Positions 42,865 through 52,704 of a stretch of DNA of 64,000 bases are shown here, piece after piece. Source of the DNA: DASUNP01 sp035249305 (lineage in GTDB: Bacteria; Acidobacteriota; Blastocatellia; UBA7656); the NCBI GenBank assembly GCA_035249305.1, contig DATFGQ010000097.1, positions 62,001-126,000 of the forward strand, read 5' to 3'. Positions within the stretch are counted from its first letter, which is position 1, and each line of letters starts with the position of its first letter. The translations under genes and the position numbers were made by a program. The notes under the pieces were generated by a model, which saw nothing but the letters and a program-made list of their open reading frames with translations, did not search any database and was not told where the DNA came from.

Positions 42865-44145
42865 ATGCTTATGAAATCACTTCTTTTATTATTAGCTCTA
42901 AGCTCCGTCGTCATGGCTCAAAGCACGCCTTCGGGCCGCCGCGCGCCTTTTCTAGGCACGGACACTGTCTATGCCGACGCCCCGCACGTTCTGATAGACG
43001 GCTGGCAGAATAAAGAGAATGGCCGGGCGCTGGCCGATGCGCTGTGGGCCGCGGGAGTGCGCAGCATAAGATTCAACTTCGCGGGCATCTACAGCCCGCG
43101 CGGCCCCGAAGCGACGGCCCGGATCAAGGCCGAGAATAAGACTACGAACCAGTTCCCCTGGTTCCCCGTCGATGACTTCGCCGATTTCATCGCCTCGCAC
43201 GATTTCACGACCGTCCTCGGCGTCAACGTAGAAGAAGGGCCAGCCGTGGCGCGCGAGGTCTTGCAGAAGTTCATCGACCGCGGGCTTAAATCGAAGATCG
43301 TCGCCGTAGAGCTGTCGAACGAGCCCTGGCTCAATCACCGCCCCTGGCAGCCGGAAGAGTACGCCGCGCGCGCGGCCGACGTGATAGAGGGCCTCACGCC
43401 GATGGGCGTCCAGTTCGCGCTGCCGCTGACGGTCGGCAACGACAACAACACGCCCACGAAGCTCTCGGACAACGAGTGGAACACCCGAATGCTCAGGGCG
43501 CTTACGGCGCGCATCGATCTCAGGAACAGGACCGACATATACGGCGTGCTTCACCTTTACGCGGGCGGCGTGCGCGCGGGCACCGTAGATCAATTCAACA
43601 AGACCGTGAGACCTTTCGCGCCGCGCATGCGTTATCTCGTTACCGAGTTCAACATCAGGCTCTTCCTCCGCGAAAACCCGCATCTGACAAACGAGTACGC
43701 GATCGAGTTTGCGCGCAAGCTCGCCGAAGTTATGGCCGTGCCCGACATCGTGGCGATGTACGTTCATGCGGTGCCGTATCACTCGATCATCTACTGGGCC
43801 AACGGCAAGAGGATAGCTACCGTGTCGCGCCAGCGGGACGAGCGTCTCAAGGGCGACGCTTTATCGCGCGGCTGGCACCAGACGCCCGCCGGCAAAGTTT
43901 ATAGCCTCTACTCTCGTCTCGCGTGGAACGGCGAGGTGATCAGTTTTCGGGGCGGTAAGCAAAGCTACTGGGCGGTTCGCGCGCCGGACGGGCGGCTGGT
44001 AGTGACCATAATCAACGACAGCGGAAAGGCGACTAAGAAGAAGGCTACGATCGCGGGCCGCGAGATGACCTTAAACGCTCCGCCGCGCTCTATCGTCTGC
44101 TACGACGAGAACGGCCGGGAGATAGAGCGGCTCGTCCTCTCTTAG
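42865..44145 (+). CDS. Secreted clan GH-A glycoside hydrolase-like protein
   Basis: A short signal peptide (MKSLLLLLALSSVVMAQ) from ATG 42865 or 42871 leads into a TIM-barrel-like domain. VAVELSNEPWLNHRPW has the Asn-Glu acid/base motif of clan GH-A, and YLVTEFNIRLFL supplies the likely nucleophile Glu. A beta-sandwich with ITIINDSGKATKKKATI-like strands closes the protein, as in GH39/GH51/GH79 enzymes. Family and substrate cannot be fixed by eye. It follows two glycosyltransferases and may act on the glycan they build (inference). The upstream extension to 42808 is repeat sequence. Confidence 0.75.
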   Translation: MLMKSLLLLLALSSVVMAQSTPSGRRAPFLGTDTVYADAPHVLIDGWQNKENGRALADALWAAGVRSIRFNFAGIYSPRGPEATARIKAENKTTNQFPWFPVDDFADFIASHDFTTVLGVNVEEGPAVAREVLQKFIDRGLKSKIVAVELSNEPWLNHRPWQPEEYAARAADVIEGLTPMGVQFALPLTVGNDNNTPTKLSDNEWNTRMLRALTARIDLRNRTDIYGVLHLYAGGVRAGTVDQFNKTVRPFAPRMRYLVTEFNIRLFLRENPHLTNEYAIEFARKLAEVMAVPDIVAMYVHAVPYHSIIYWANGKRIATVSRQRDERLKGDALSRGWHQTPAGKVYSLYSRLAWNGEVISFRGGKQSYWAVRAPDGRLVVTIINDSGKATKKKATIAGREMTLNAPPRSIVCYDENGREIERLVLS

Positions 44146-44223
44146 TCCTGAGTGCTGAGTGCTGAGTCCTGAGTAGGGGCGTATACTCAGGACTCAGCAC
44201 TCAGGACTCAGCACTCAGCACTT
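44144..44223. repeat. CTGAGT inverted repeat (family B), copy 6
   Basis: TAGTCCTGAGTGCTGAGTGC and ACTCAGGACTCAGCACTC arms surround AGGGGCGTAT. It begins at the stop codon of the glycoside hydrolase gene. Confidence 0.8.
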
Positions 44224-44335
44224 CTTTTTCGTCCTATCGCTTGTCACCTTTGACAACTCTCTGTAAAAATAAAGTGAGGCCGCTTGAAGCCCGTTGCCTC
44301 TTTTGCGGAATTTGATCCTTATATAGTTGAACCGG

Positions 44336-47300
44336 ATGGCCCACTCGACAGCAGTAAGAACCACTGATCGGCCAGGCGCCTATTGGGCCATACTCCTCTG
44401 CTTCCTCGCCTCAGGTATAAGCGGGCTCGTCTATCAGGTAGTCTGGGTCAGAGAGCTGGTGCTGGTGTTCGGCGCGACCACCTTCGCCGTAAGCACGGTG
44501 CTGACGGCTTTCATGGGCGGGCTTGCGCTGGGCAGTTTTTACTTCGGCCGCCGCAGCGAGCGCGTCACACGCCCGCTCAGGCTGTACGGGGTGATAGAGA
44601 TAGGAATAGGACTGTATGGGCTCGCGGTCCCGTTCATATTCGCGCTGCTGCCGAGCGTCTACCAACCCTTCTGGAACTGGCTGCACCTGTCGTTCTTCGC
44701 GATCAGCATCGTTAGATTCATCTTTGCGGTCGCGGTCCTTATAATCCCGACCGCGCTGATGGGCGCGACCTTGCCCGTGCTGTCGAGCTACTACGCGCGC
44801 GACCGCGGGCGCATAGGATTGCACGTCGGGTCGCTGTACGCGCTCAACACGTTCGGCGCGGTGATGGGCGCGGCCGCGACGGGGTTCGTGCTGATACCGA
44901 GCTTCGGCATGCGCGCGGCGACGGCCACCGCAGCCGCGATAAACATCCTGCTCGGCCTGATCGCTTTAGCCTTCGCCCGCAAGTACGAAAGCGGGCCGGA
45001 CGTTTTAAACGGCGACGGCGAGCGCAAGCCCGAAACAGGGGTCTCGACCAGAAGGCAGATCATCGCGCGGTTGCGCGAGCGCAGGTACCGTCTGCTAGGG
45101 TCGCTATTCCCCTTCTTCACCTTCCGCAAGAAATCAGAAACGGTCGTGGCCCCCAAAAAGCATGAGCCGAAGAGAGCCGTTAAACCCGGCTCGCGGCCTT
45201 CGGTAGAGTCGCTCAGCCGGAATGAATTGCTGCTGGTGCTTGTGGCATTCGGCGTGAGCGGGTTCATAGCGCTCTGCTACGAAGTGATCTGGAGCCGCGT
45301 CCTGGCCTTGATAATCGGCTCGTCTGTTTACGCGTTCAGCATAATGCTGACGACGTTTCTGATAGGGCTGGCCGTCGGGGCCTCGCTCGCCTCGCGCTTC
45401 GTCGACCGCATCAAGCGCCCGGTGCTCGCCTTCGCGCTGATAGAGATCGGCGTAGGCATAACGTCGTTGGCCGGCGCGTACATGTTTAACGACCTGCCTT
45501 ACCTCTTCATAGAGCTTTACCGCTGGCTCGAAGCCACGGCCTTCGGCTTGCTGCTGTTCGCGCGGTTCCTCGTGGCGATGATGGTGATGATCGTGCCCAC
45601 GCTGATGCTGGGCGCGCTGTTCCCGCTCGTGGTGCGCATAGTCTCCCGCTCGCGCGAGCGCGCGACGGGGCGCATGGTGGGCGACGTTTACGCGGCGAAC
45701 ACGCTGGGCGCGATCACTGGCTCTTTCGCGAGCGGGTTCGTCTTAGTCCCTTGGCTTGGGCTGCTCGGCTCGCTGCGCCTTTCGGCGACGCTGAACTTCA
45801 TCGTGGCCGCGGCGATGTTTCTGGTATCTCACCTCAGCCATAGAAGGCGCAATGAGAAACCTGCCGCGCCGTCAGGCTCAAAACGCGCGCGGGCGAATCG
45901 GGCGTCCGCGCGCCCGCGTCGTCGCGTAGGCGCGGTGGCGGGCATGTTAGCCTCGGCGTTGCTCGTCGCGGGCGCCGTGATAATTGAGCCGCAGTGGGAT
46001 TCCGACGTGATGTCGAGCGCCGTCTACAGGTACGCGCCGTCGTTGAGCGGCAAGAGCAAGGCCGAGATATACGACTACTTCACGCGCGGGCAGGGCGATA
46101 CGATATTTTATAAAGAAGGCATCACCGCGACGATCGCCGTGCAGCAGGCGGGCGAGAATCTCGTCCTTAAATCGAATGGGAAGCCGGAAGCTTCGACGAC
46201 CGGTGACATGCCGACGCAGATATTGATAGGCGGGCTGCCGCTGATGGTGAAGCGCGATACGGAAGATGTCTTGCTGATAGGGCTGGGCAGCGGCATAACC
46301 TTGGGGTCGGTCGAGCAGTTCCCGATAAAACGGATCACCTGCGTCGAGCTTGAGCCGGCGATCATAGAAGCGTCGGAATATTTCAACAACTTCAACAACC
46401 GCCCGCTCGACGACCCGCGCCTGAGGATGATAGCCAACGACGGGCGCAACTTCATCTACACCACGGACGAGAAGTTTGACGTGATCATCTCCGAGCCGTC
46501 GAACCCCTGGCTGACGGGCGTGGCGAACCTCTTCACGCTCGAATTCTTCAAGCGCGGCGCCGAGCGGCTGAAGGACGACGGCATCTTCAGCCAGTGGTTG
46601 CAGATTTACGAGATGGCCCCCGAAGACGTGAAGACGCTGATCGCGACTTTCCGCGCGGCCTTCCCTTACGTCTACATCTTCCGCGGCGCCGAAGGCGACA
46701 TAATGCTGCTGGGGAGCAAGCGCGAGCAGCCGCTCGACCTGTCGGTGATGAAAGCGCATTTCGACGACCCGAAGGTGTCGGCCGAGATGGACCGCATAAA
46801 GACCTACCGCGCCGCCGACATCCTGTCGCGCTTTTACCTCGGCCCGAAAGAGGTCGAGGCTTACGTCGCGGGCGCGCGGCTGAACACGGACGACAACGCG
46901 CTGATAGAGTTCAACGCGCCGCGCCGCGTCGGCACGACCGAAGAGACCGTGCAGAGGAACCTGAACGAGCTTTTAGCACGCGCCGCGCCGCCCTTCGCTT
47001 ACCTGTCGAGCGAGATACCCTCGACGGACGGCAAGACCGAGCTTCTAATCAACACCGCGCTCGGCGCGGTCAAACGCAACGACCACCTGCGCGCGGAGCA
47101 GTTCGTCAACTACGCGCTCGACATCGCGGACACGGCCGAGGCGCACGCCATGAAGGGCGAGCTTGCGTTCGCCCGCGGCGACGAGGCCGGGGCCATACAG
47201 TCGTGGCAGCAGGCGCTGGCGATCAACCCCGATCACTTCTATTCGGTGGTAAACCTGGGCAAGCTCTACCTGACCAAGCAAGACCTCGCGCGCGCGACGC

Positions 47301-47773
47301 CTTATCTCGACCGCGCCATACGGCTTGACCCGTCGAGCGCGCGCGCGCATCACCTGCGCGGGCTCGCTTACCAGGCGTCGGGAGACAACCAGCGCGCGGT
47401 GATCGAGTACCGCAAGGCCCTGCCCGACGGCGAGTACACCCGCTGGATAAAGACTTATTACCTCAACTTCGGGACGGCGCTCGTCCCGCTGGGGTTTTAC
47501 GAAGAGGCCGCGCAGATGTTTGAAGAGTACGCGCGTCTCGCGCCCGGCGATTTTGAGGCGCACTACCAGCTCGGCGCGGTCTACGAGATACTGGCCGAGC
47601 GGACGCTTGACGATAACCTGACCTACCGCGCGGTCGAAGAGCTGACGCGCGCGCTGAAGCTTCAGCCGGACCACCCGATGTCGCATTATTACCTGAGCAA
47701 GGCTTATAGAAGGCTGGGGCTGTACGACCAGGCCGACGCCGCCTTCGACCGCTACGAGCGGCTTTCGCCCTAG
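44336..47773 (+). CDS. Membrane spermidine-synthase-like protein with TPR domain
   Basis: Two membrane bundles (about residues 15-220 and 295-515) each begin with a similar motif (SGISGLVYQVVWVRELVLVF and SGFIALCYEVIWSRVLALII), suggesting internal duplication. A soluble aminopropyltransferase-like domain follows (about 590-830) with DVLLIGLGSGITLGS, CVELEPAIIEAS and DVIISEPSNPWLTG. The last 230 residues are TPRs (AIQSWQQALAINPDHFYSVV). Such 'fused spermidine synthase' proteins are common in Acidobacteria, and their reaction is not settled; the acidic substrate pocket needed for polyamine chemistry is not obvious. ATG 44336 is preferred to TTG 44327. Confidence 0.85.
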   Translation: MAHSTAVRTTDRPGAYWAILLCFLASGISGLVYQVVWVRELVLVFGATTFAVSTVLTAFMGGLALGSFYFGRRSERVTRPLRLYGVIEIGIGLYGLAVPFIFALLPSVYQPFWNWLHLSFFAISIVRFIFAVAVLIIPTALMGATLPVLSSYYARDRGRIGLHVGSLYALNTFGAVMGAAATGFVLIPSFGMRAATATAAAINILLGLIALAFARKYESGPDVLNGDGERKPETGVSTRRQIIARLRERRYRLLGSLFPFFTFRKKSETVVAPKKHEPKRAVKPGSRPSVESLSRNELLLVLVAFGVSGFIALCYEVIWSRVLALIIGSSVYAFSIMLTTFLIGLAVGASLASRFVDRIKRPVLAFALIEIGVGITSLAGAYMFNDLPYLFIELYRWLEATAFGLLLFARFLVAMMVMIVPTLMLGALFPLVVRIVSRSRERATGRMVGDVYAANTLGAITGSFASGFVLVPWLGLLGSLRLSATLNFIVAAAMFLVSHLSHRRRNEKPAAPSGSKRARANRASARPRRRVGAVAGMLASALLVAGAVIIEPQWDSDVMSSAVYRYAPSLSGKSKAEIYDYFTRGQGDTIFYKEGITATIAVQQAGENLVLKSNGKPEASTTGDMPTQILIGGLPLMVKRDTEDVLLIGLGSGITLGSVEQFPIKRITCVELEPAIIEASEYFNNFNNRPLDDPRLRMIANDGRNFIYTTDEKFDVIISEPSNPWLTGVANLFTLEFFKRGAERLKDDGIFSQWLQIYEMAPEDVKTLIATFRAAFPYVYIFRGAEGDIMLLGSKREQPLDLSVMKAHFDDPKVSAEMDRIKTYRAADILSRFYLGPKEVEAYVAGARLNTDDNALIEFNAPRRVGTTEETVQRNLNELLARAAPPFAYLSSEIPSTDGKTELLINTALGAVKRNDHLRAEQFVNYALDIADTAEAHAMKGELAFARGDEAGAIQSWQQALAINPDHFYSVVNLGKLYLTKQDLARATPYLDRAIRLDPSSARAHHLRGLAYQASGDNQRAVIEYRKALPDGEYTRWIKTYYLNFGTALVPLGFYEEAAQMFEEYARLAPGDFEAHYQLGAVYEILAERTLDDNLTYRAVEELTRALKLQPDHPMSHYYLSKAYRRLGLYDQADAAFDRYERLSP

Positions 47774-47931
47774 CTCGATTCCGACATTCTAAAATCTTAA
47801 TCCTAAATTCTCTTTATTGTGGCGATTTAGGAAAAATTGGTTTAAAGTAACGAGGCTGCAACTTTTCTGCTCCTCGTGCGTTCTCATCCGTAGCGACGCT
47901 ACAGATAAACGCCTCGAAACTGGAGTTGGAT

Positions 47932-48960
47932 ATGTCGGGCCTGAAAACGACCGCTCTTCTGCTCGCCGCGACTCTACTCTTCGGACAGCCTGCGTTTGCC
48001 GCCCCGACCGTCGACAAGTCTATTGTCGAAAGCCTTCTGGAAGGCCCCAAGATAGTCAACATAGTCGACGATTTCCTCGTCTTTTACGAGGCCGCCAAAG
48101 GCAAAACGCTTCGCCGCCAGCGCCGGCTGTGGAAGCAGATGGTCGAATCGAAGCACCAGAACTACTTCGACCGCGCGGTCTATCGCAACGCCGGGCCGGA
48201 AGAGCGCCGCGACATGCTCAACGAGTTCCTCATCCGCGTGCCCTTTCACGTCGAGGCGATCCGCAAGTTCAACGAGACGTTTTCAGACTATTTTGTGGAG
48301 GCGCTGGTCTCATTCAAATACTACAGGTTTCGCGAGTACCGCCAGCAGCATGACATCTACCTGGGGCTGAGCCTGTTCGGCTTCGACGGCTCTGTCCGCC
48401 CGCTTCATAACGACGCCGGAATACCGGACGCGCTCTGCTTAGGGGCCGAGGTGCTGGCCGATTACACGCCGGAACAGGTCAAGATCACGGTCGCCCACGA
48501 GTTCTTTCACCTCTACCATTTCAGCTTCCTTTTCCAGCAGCCCTGGCTCGACGACATACGGTCGGCGCACATGGCTTTGATGATCGAAGGGATGGCCGTG
48601 GCCGGGACCGAAGAGGCGATCCCTTTCAAAGATCGCCCGCTCTACCTCCACTTCTCGGACGAGGACTTCCTGGCCCAGACCGAAGAGCTATCTTCGAGCA
48701 GCGAGCGATACCTGGCGCTAGTGCGCGGCCACGCGCCGCCCGCCGAGTACGAGAAATGGTTCACCAACGAAGCCTGGGACCGCGTGCCCGCCCGCGGCGG
48801 GTACTTGCTCGGCTACGAGCTGACGAAGCGCATCATGGCCGTCTTCACCCTCGAACAGATGGTGCGCATGTCGCCGGCCGAGTTGCGCGAGCACGCCGAA
48901 GAACAACTCTCCACGATGGCCGGCGAGCAGCTCTTGCTGATGGTCGAAGTCGACGATTAG
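47932..48960 (+). CDS. Exported HEXXH metalloprotease-like protein (DUF2268-like)
   Basis: A signal peptide (LKTTALLLAATLLFGQPAFA) is followed by an alpha-rich domain. TVAHEFFHLYHF holds a canonical HEXXH zinc motif, and a downstream Glu in ALMIEGMAVAGTEEA may be the third ligand (HEXXH..EG, gluzincin-like). The fold resembles predicted Zn-dependent proteases of the DUF2268 type. GGYLLGYELTKRIM near the C-terminus is typical of that group. ATG 47932 is chosen because the upstream GGAG is well spaced; TTG 47926 is too close to it. Target unknown. Confidence 0.7.
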   Translation: MSGLKTTALLLAATLLFGQPAFAAPTVDKSIVESLLEGPKIVNIVDDFLVFYEAAKGKTLRRQRRLWKQMVESKHQNYFDRAVYRNAGPEERRDMLNEFLIRVPFHVEAIRKFNETFSDYFVEALVSFKYYRFREYRQQHDIYLGLSLFGFDGSVRPLHNDAGIPDALCLGAEVLADYTPEQVKITVAHEFFHLYHFSFLFQQPWLDDIRSAHMALMIEGMAVAGTEEAIPFKDRPLYLHFSDEDFLAQTEELSSSSERYLALVRGHAPPAEYEKWFTNEAWDRVPARGGYLLGYELTKRIMAVFTLEQMVRMSPAELREHAEEQLSTMAGEQLLLMVEVDD

Positions 48961-49065
48961 TCTTCAATCCCGAACCTCTCCTTTAGCCGAGCAGTTTGAC
49001 TCCACCAACCGCGCGCCTATAAAATCCGCCCTTACGACAAAGTTGAGAGTTAAGGAGGGACGATA

Positions 49066-50223
49066 GTGGACGAGCTGTTGACCAAAGAGAACATCTATTA
49101 CCGCGACCTCGCGCGGAGCATCGCCGACCAGTACGTGCGCCCCGTCGCCGCCGAGCTTGACCGCACGGGCGAATACCCCTGGAGCGTCATCAAGGCGCTG
49201 CAAGAGCAGGGGCTGATGGGCGTCTGGATACCGAAAGATTACGGCGGCGCGGGGGCGGGGTTGCTCAACCTCTGCATACTGGTCGAAGAGATTTCTCGCG
49301 CGTGCGGCGGGATAGGCTGCACCTACGTGGTCAACGCGCTCGGGTCGCTGCCGATAGTGTTAGGCGGGACCGAAGATCAGAAGAAGAAATACTTGCCCGA
49401 CATAGCCTCGGGCAAAAAGCTGATCGCCTTCTGCCTTTCGGAAAAGGACGCGGGCTCGGACGCCGGCAGCCTTCAGGCGCGCGCCGAGCGTGACGGCGAC
49501 GACTACCGTATCAACGGCGACAAGAAGTGGACGACCAACGGCGAGGCCGCCAGCATCTACACGGTCTTTGCGACCGTGAACCCCGAGCGCGGCACCCGCG
49601 GCGTTTCGGCCTTCATAGTCGAGCGCGAGACGCCGGGCTTCGAGCTGGGCAAGCGCGAGGATCTGATGGGCATACGCTGCGTCCCGGTCAACGAGACCCA
49701 TTTCAAAGACTGCCGCGTGCCGGCGGCAAACCTGTTGGGCGGGGCCGAAGGCCGAGGGTTTAAGCACGCGATGATGACGCTCGACGTGGCGCGCCCGTTC
49801 GTCGCCGCGCAGGGGCTCGGCATAGCGCAAGGCGCTTTAGACCTCGCGCTCGAATACACGAAGAACCGGCAGCAGTTCGGCCAGTCGATAGCCTCGTTCC
49901 AGGGGATTCAATTCATGCTCGCCGACATGGCGACCCAGGTCGAGGCGGCGCGCCATCTGGTCTACGCCGCCGCGCGGGCCGTAGACGCGGGCGTGAAGGA
50001 CGTGTCGAAGATCTCGGCCATGTCGAAAGTCTTCGCCACAGACACGGCGATGAAGGTGGCGACCGACGCCGTCCAGCTATTCGGCGGGTACGGTTACTGC
50101 CGCGACTACCCGATCGAAAAGTACATGCGCGACGCGAAGATCACGCAGATTTACGAAGGCACGAATCAGATACAGCGGATGGTCATAGGCCGCGCGCTCA
50201 TACGCGAAGGCGCTTCGAGCTGA
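49066..50223 (+). CDS. Acyl-CoA dehydrogenase
   Basis: The FAD flavoenzyme has signatures IAFCLSEKDAGSDAGSLQA, WTTNGEAASIYTVFA and QLFGGYGYCRDYPIEKYMRD, with the catalytic Glu in IYEGTNQIQ. It oxidises acyl-CoA to enoyl-CoA and passes electrons to ETF. Glu in YEGTNQ favours short-chain or butyryl-CoA-type enzymes over isovaleryl types, but chain length is not certain. The GTG start has a strong AAGGAGGG seven bases upstream. No other beta-oxidation or ETF genes are adjacent. It converges with the Qrc/Act-type operon across a REPIN-like repeat. Confidence 0.93.
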   Translation: MDELLTKENIYYRDLARSIADQYVRPVAAELDRTGEYPWSVIKALQEQGLMGVWIPKDYGGAGAGLLNLCILVEEISRACGGIGCTYVVNALGSLPIVLGGTEDQKKKYLPDIASGKKLIAFCLSEKDAGSDAGSLQARAERDGDDYRINGDKKWTTNGEAASIYTVFATVNPERGTRGVSAFIVERETPGFELGKREDLMGIRCVPVNETHFKDCRVPAANLLGGAEGRGFKHAMMTLDVARPFVAAQGLGIAQGALDLALEYTKNRQQFGQSIASFQGIQFMLADMATQVEAARHLVYAAARAVDAGVKDVSKISAMSKVFATDTAMKVATDAVQLFGGYGYCRDYPIEKYMRDAKITQIYEGTNQIQRMVIGRALIREGASS

Positions 50224-50230
50224 CGCGCGC

Positions 50231-50327
50231 TTCTTTCGGAGTGCGCCGACTTGTCGGCGCTTTTGAGTTAGCCATAGCCGTTTTGCCTAACACAAAAGCG
50301 GTGACAAGTCACCGCACTCCGAAGGAG
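50231..50327. repeat. REPIN-like double hairpin (family D)
   Basis: Two inverted copies of a unit TTCGGAGTGCGxxGACTTGTCxxCGCTTTTG surround about 20 bases. The left hairpin is GCGCCGACTTGTCGGCGC; the right, reversed, is GCGGTGACTTGTCACCGC. The differing bases are paired in both, so the stem is preserved by compensatory change. It lies between convergent genes. Confidence 0.8.
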
Positions 50328-50369
50328 GAGCTGCCTCCAAATCATTTCCGACTGAATTCGAGGCCCTAC

Positions 50370-51953
50370 TCATGCGGGTTCGACGCCGCGTCTGGCCAGC
50401 CGCGCTTCGATTATCATGCGCATGACCGCGCAGATGATCGCGCCCAGCGCCGTAAGCTCGAATACTATTATCCCGAACGCCCAGGGGGTGACAATCGGCA
50501 TCCCGCCCGTGACAAGGTTGACCTCGCGCGAGCTCCAGACCGTGAGCAGCACGCCGACGCTCCCGCCGATAACCCCACCCAGGATCGCAAACAGCCCGAT
50601 GCGGCTACGGCGCTCGAAGGCCGTCTCGCCCGCTCCGACCTCGTCGGCTTCCGCGCTCGCGTGCAGCCCTTCTTTGTATTCCCAAACGGCTATGATCGGG
50701 AATAGCTTTGTGAAGAGCGCGTAAAGCAGTATGAAGTAGGCGACCATGCCCGCGGTGATGATTATCTCGACCCAGGTCGGCCGGTAGTCGCCCCAGTTGA
50801 AGGCCAGCCGCGGCTGCGAAAGTGTAGGGACTATTATCAAGAACCGCTCGATCCACATCCCCAAGACGACGGCCGCCGACGCGATCACTGCGCCGGTGAT
50901 AGTCCTCAGCCGCTTTATGGCCAACAGCGGGGCGGGGATGATGAAGCAGCAGACGACCATCGTCCAGAACAGCGGCGCGAACTCGCCGGAGACCTTCGAA
51001 TTGAAGATGGCCATCTCGGCCGGCTCATTGCCGTAGTAGACCGTCAGGTATTCGGCGAAGGTGAAGTAGAACCACAGCAAGCTCATCACCAGCAACAGCA
51101 GCCCCAGGTTGTTGAAATGCACGGGCCGCAGGTACTCTTCGAGGCGGAAGACGCGGCGTATCAGCGCCATCGCTATTATCAACGCCGCTATCCCCGAGAA
51201 TATTGCGCCCGCTACGAAGTACGGCCCGAACATGGTCGAGTGCCACATGGGTTGTATGGCCATCGCGAAATCCCACGAGACTATCGTGTGTACGCTCACG
51301 GCTACGGGTATGATGATGATCGCCATCACGCCCACCGCGCGTTCGAGCCTGTCGCGCTGGAGCGCGGTCCCGCGCCACCCGAGGCTGAGCAGCCCGTACA
51401 GGCGGCGGCGCACCCCCTGAGATTTGTCGCGCAGCAGGGCGAGGTCGGGGATCAGCGGCAGGTACAGGTAGATCAGCGACCCTATCAGGTATGTGTTGAT
51501 GGCGAAGAAATCCCAGACCAGCGGCGAGCGGAAATTCGGCCACAGCCCGCGCTCGTTCGGGTACGGCGCGACGTAGTAGAACAGATCGGGCCGCCCGAGG
51601 TGGATTATAGGGAACAGCCCGCCGATCAATAACGCGAATACGGTTATCGCTTCCGCGCAGCGAGTGACGGGCCGCCTCCACGTGGCCCCCGTCACTCGCA
51701 GTATGGCCGAAATCAGCGTGCCCGCGTGCGAGATGCCTATCCAGAAGACGAAGTTCGTTATGTCGAACGCCCACATCACAGGGCGGTTAATCCCCCACAC
51801 GCCTATGCCGCGCGTGACTTGATACCCGAAAGCCGCGACGGCCGCCGCAAGCACGAGCGCGCACACCGCTACGGTGACGTACCAGCCGCGCCCCGTCACC
51901 ATAACGGGTTCGAGAAGATCACTGTCTATCTTTGCGTCCGCGGTTCTCTCCAT
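50370..51953 (-). CDS. NrfD/ActC/QrcD-like membrane subunit
   Basis: About ten membrane helices are visible, with the NrfD-family pattern INRPVMWAFDITNFVFWIGI and SHAGTLISAILR in the N-terminal half, and a long C-terminal part matching ActC/QrcD rather than short NrfD. These subunits bind quinol and anchor Fe-S/molybdopterin-type subunits. ATG 51953 is used; TTG 51959 is possible. It is the last gene of a four-gene operon (cytochrome, large subunit, Fe-S subunit, membrane subunit), and no actD, actE or actF follows. Confidence 0.85.
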   Translation of the reverse strand: MERTADAKIDSDLLEPVMVTGRGWYVTVAVCALVLAAAVAAFGYQVTRGIGVWGINRPVMWAFDITNFVFWIGISHAGTLISAILRVTGATWRRPVTRCAEAITVFALLIGGLFPIIHLGRPDLFYYVAPYPNERGLWPNFRSPLVWDFFAINTYLIGSLIYLYLPLIPDLALLRDKSQGVRRRLYGLLSLGWRGTALQRDRLERAVGVMAIIIIPVAVSVHTIVSWDFAMAIQPMWHSTMFGPYFVAGAIFSGIAALIIAMALIRRVFRLEEYLRPVHFNNLGLLLLVMSLLWFYFTFAEYLTVYYGNEPAEMAIFNSKVSGEFAPLFWTMVVCCFIIPAPLLAIKRLRTITGAVIASAAVVLGMWIERFLIIVPTLSQPRLAFNWGDYRPTWVEIIITAGMVAYFILLYALFTKLFPIIAVWEYKEGLHASAEADEVGAGETAFERRSRIGLFAILGGVIGGSVGVLLTVWSSREVNLVTGGMPIVTPWAFGIIVFELTALGAIICAVMRMIIEARLARRGVEPA

Positions 51954-51986
51954 TAGCAATCGCTTCGGCTCAGCGAGCAGACTTTG

Positions 51987-52694
51987 TCAATCGCCTTTTC
52001 TGAGGTAGATCACTCGCGGCTTCGTGCCGAGATCTTCCAGCAGCCGAGTGGCGCGGTTGCTTTTGGCCAGCCGCGCGACTTCGCTCGACTCGTCGGCGAT
52101 GTTGCCGAACGCCATCGCCCGCGCGGCGCAGGACTGTACGCAGGCCGGCACCACGTCGCCGTCGCGCACCTCGCGCCCTTCGTCGCGCGCCCGCTCCTCG
52201 CCCTTGCGTATGCGCTGGATGCAGAAGGTGCATTTCTCCATCACGCCCTTCGATCGGACAGAGACTTCAGGGTTCAGCGCCTTGTCTAAGGGGGCCGCCC
52301 ACGCCGGGTCGTAGAAGTTGAAAAAGCGCACCGAGTACGGGCAGTTGTTGGCGCAATAGCGCGTGCCGACGCATCGGTTGTAGACCTGCGCGCTCAAACC
52401 CTCGTCCGTGTGATAGGTCGCGTAGACGGGGCAGACCGGCTCGCAAGGGGCCTCTTCGCAGTGCTGGCAGAGGACCGGCATGAAGCTGGCGCGCACGTCC
52501 GGGTATTCGCCCTCGAAGTACCTTTCGACGCGAATCCAGTTGATCGCGCGCCCGCGCGCCGCCTCTTCGGGGCCGACGACCGCGACGTTGTTTTCGACGT
52601 TGCATGCGACGACGCAAGCCTCACAGCCCGTGCAGCGGTCGAGGTCTATGACCATGGCCCATTGCGGCTTTTGCGCTCTCTTCTCTTCGCTCAT
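51987..52694 (-). CDS. 4Fe-4S ferredoxin subunit (QrcC/ActB2-like)
   Basis: A DmsB/NrfC-type Fe-S protein with four cysteine clusters: CTGCEACVVAC, CQHCEEAPCEPVCP, CVGTRYCANNCP and CTFCIQRI paired with VPACVQSC. It should pass electrons between the membrane subunit and the large subunit. ATG 52694 begins MSEEKRAQKPQWAMVIDLDR, ten bases after the large-subunit stop; the frame extends further upstream, but into that gene. In alternative complex III this domain is fused to ActB, while in Qrc it is a separate protein as here. Confidence 0.88.
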   Translation of the reverse strand: MSEEKRAQKPQWAMVIDLDRCTGCEACVVACNVENNVAVVGPEEAARGRAINWIRVERYFEGEYPDVRASFMPVLCQHCEEAPCEPVCPVYATYHTDEGLSAQVYNRCVGTRYCANNCPYSVRFFNFYDPAWAAPLDKALNPEVSVRSKGVMEKCTFCIQRIRKGEERARDEGREVRDGDVVPACVQSCAARAMAFGNIADESSEVARLAKSNRATRLLEDLGTKPRVIYLRKGD

Positions 52695-52704
52695 AATCAT
52701 TCGC

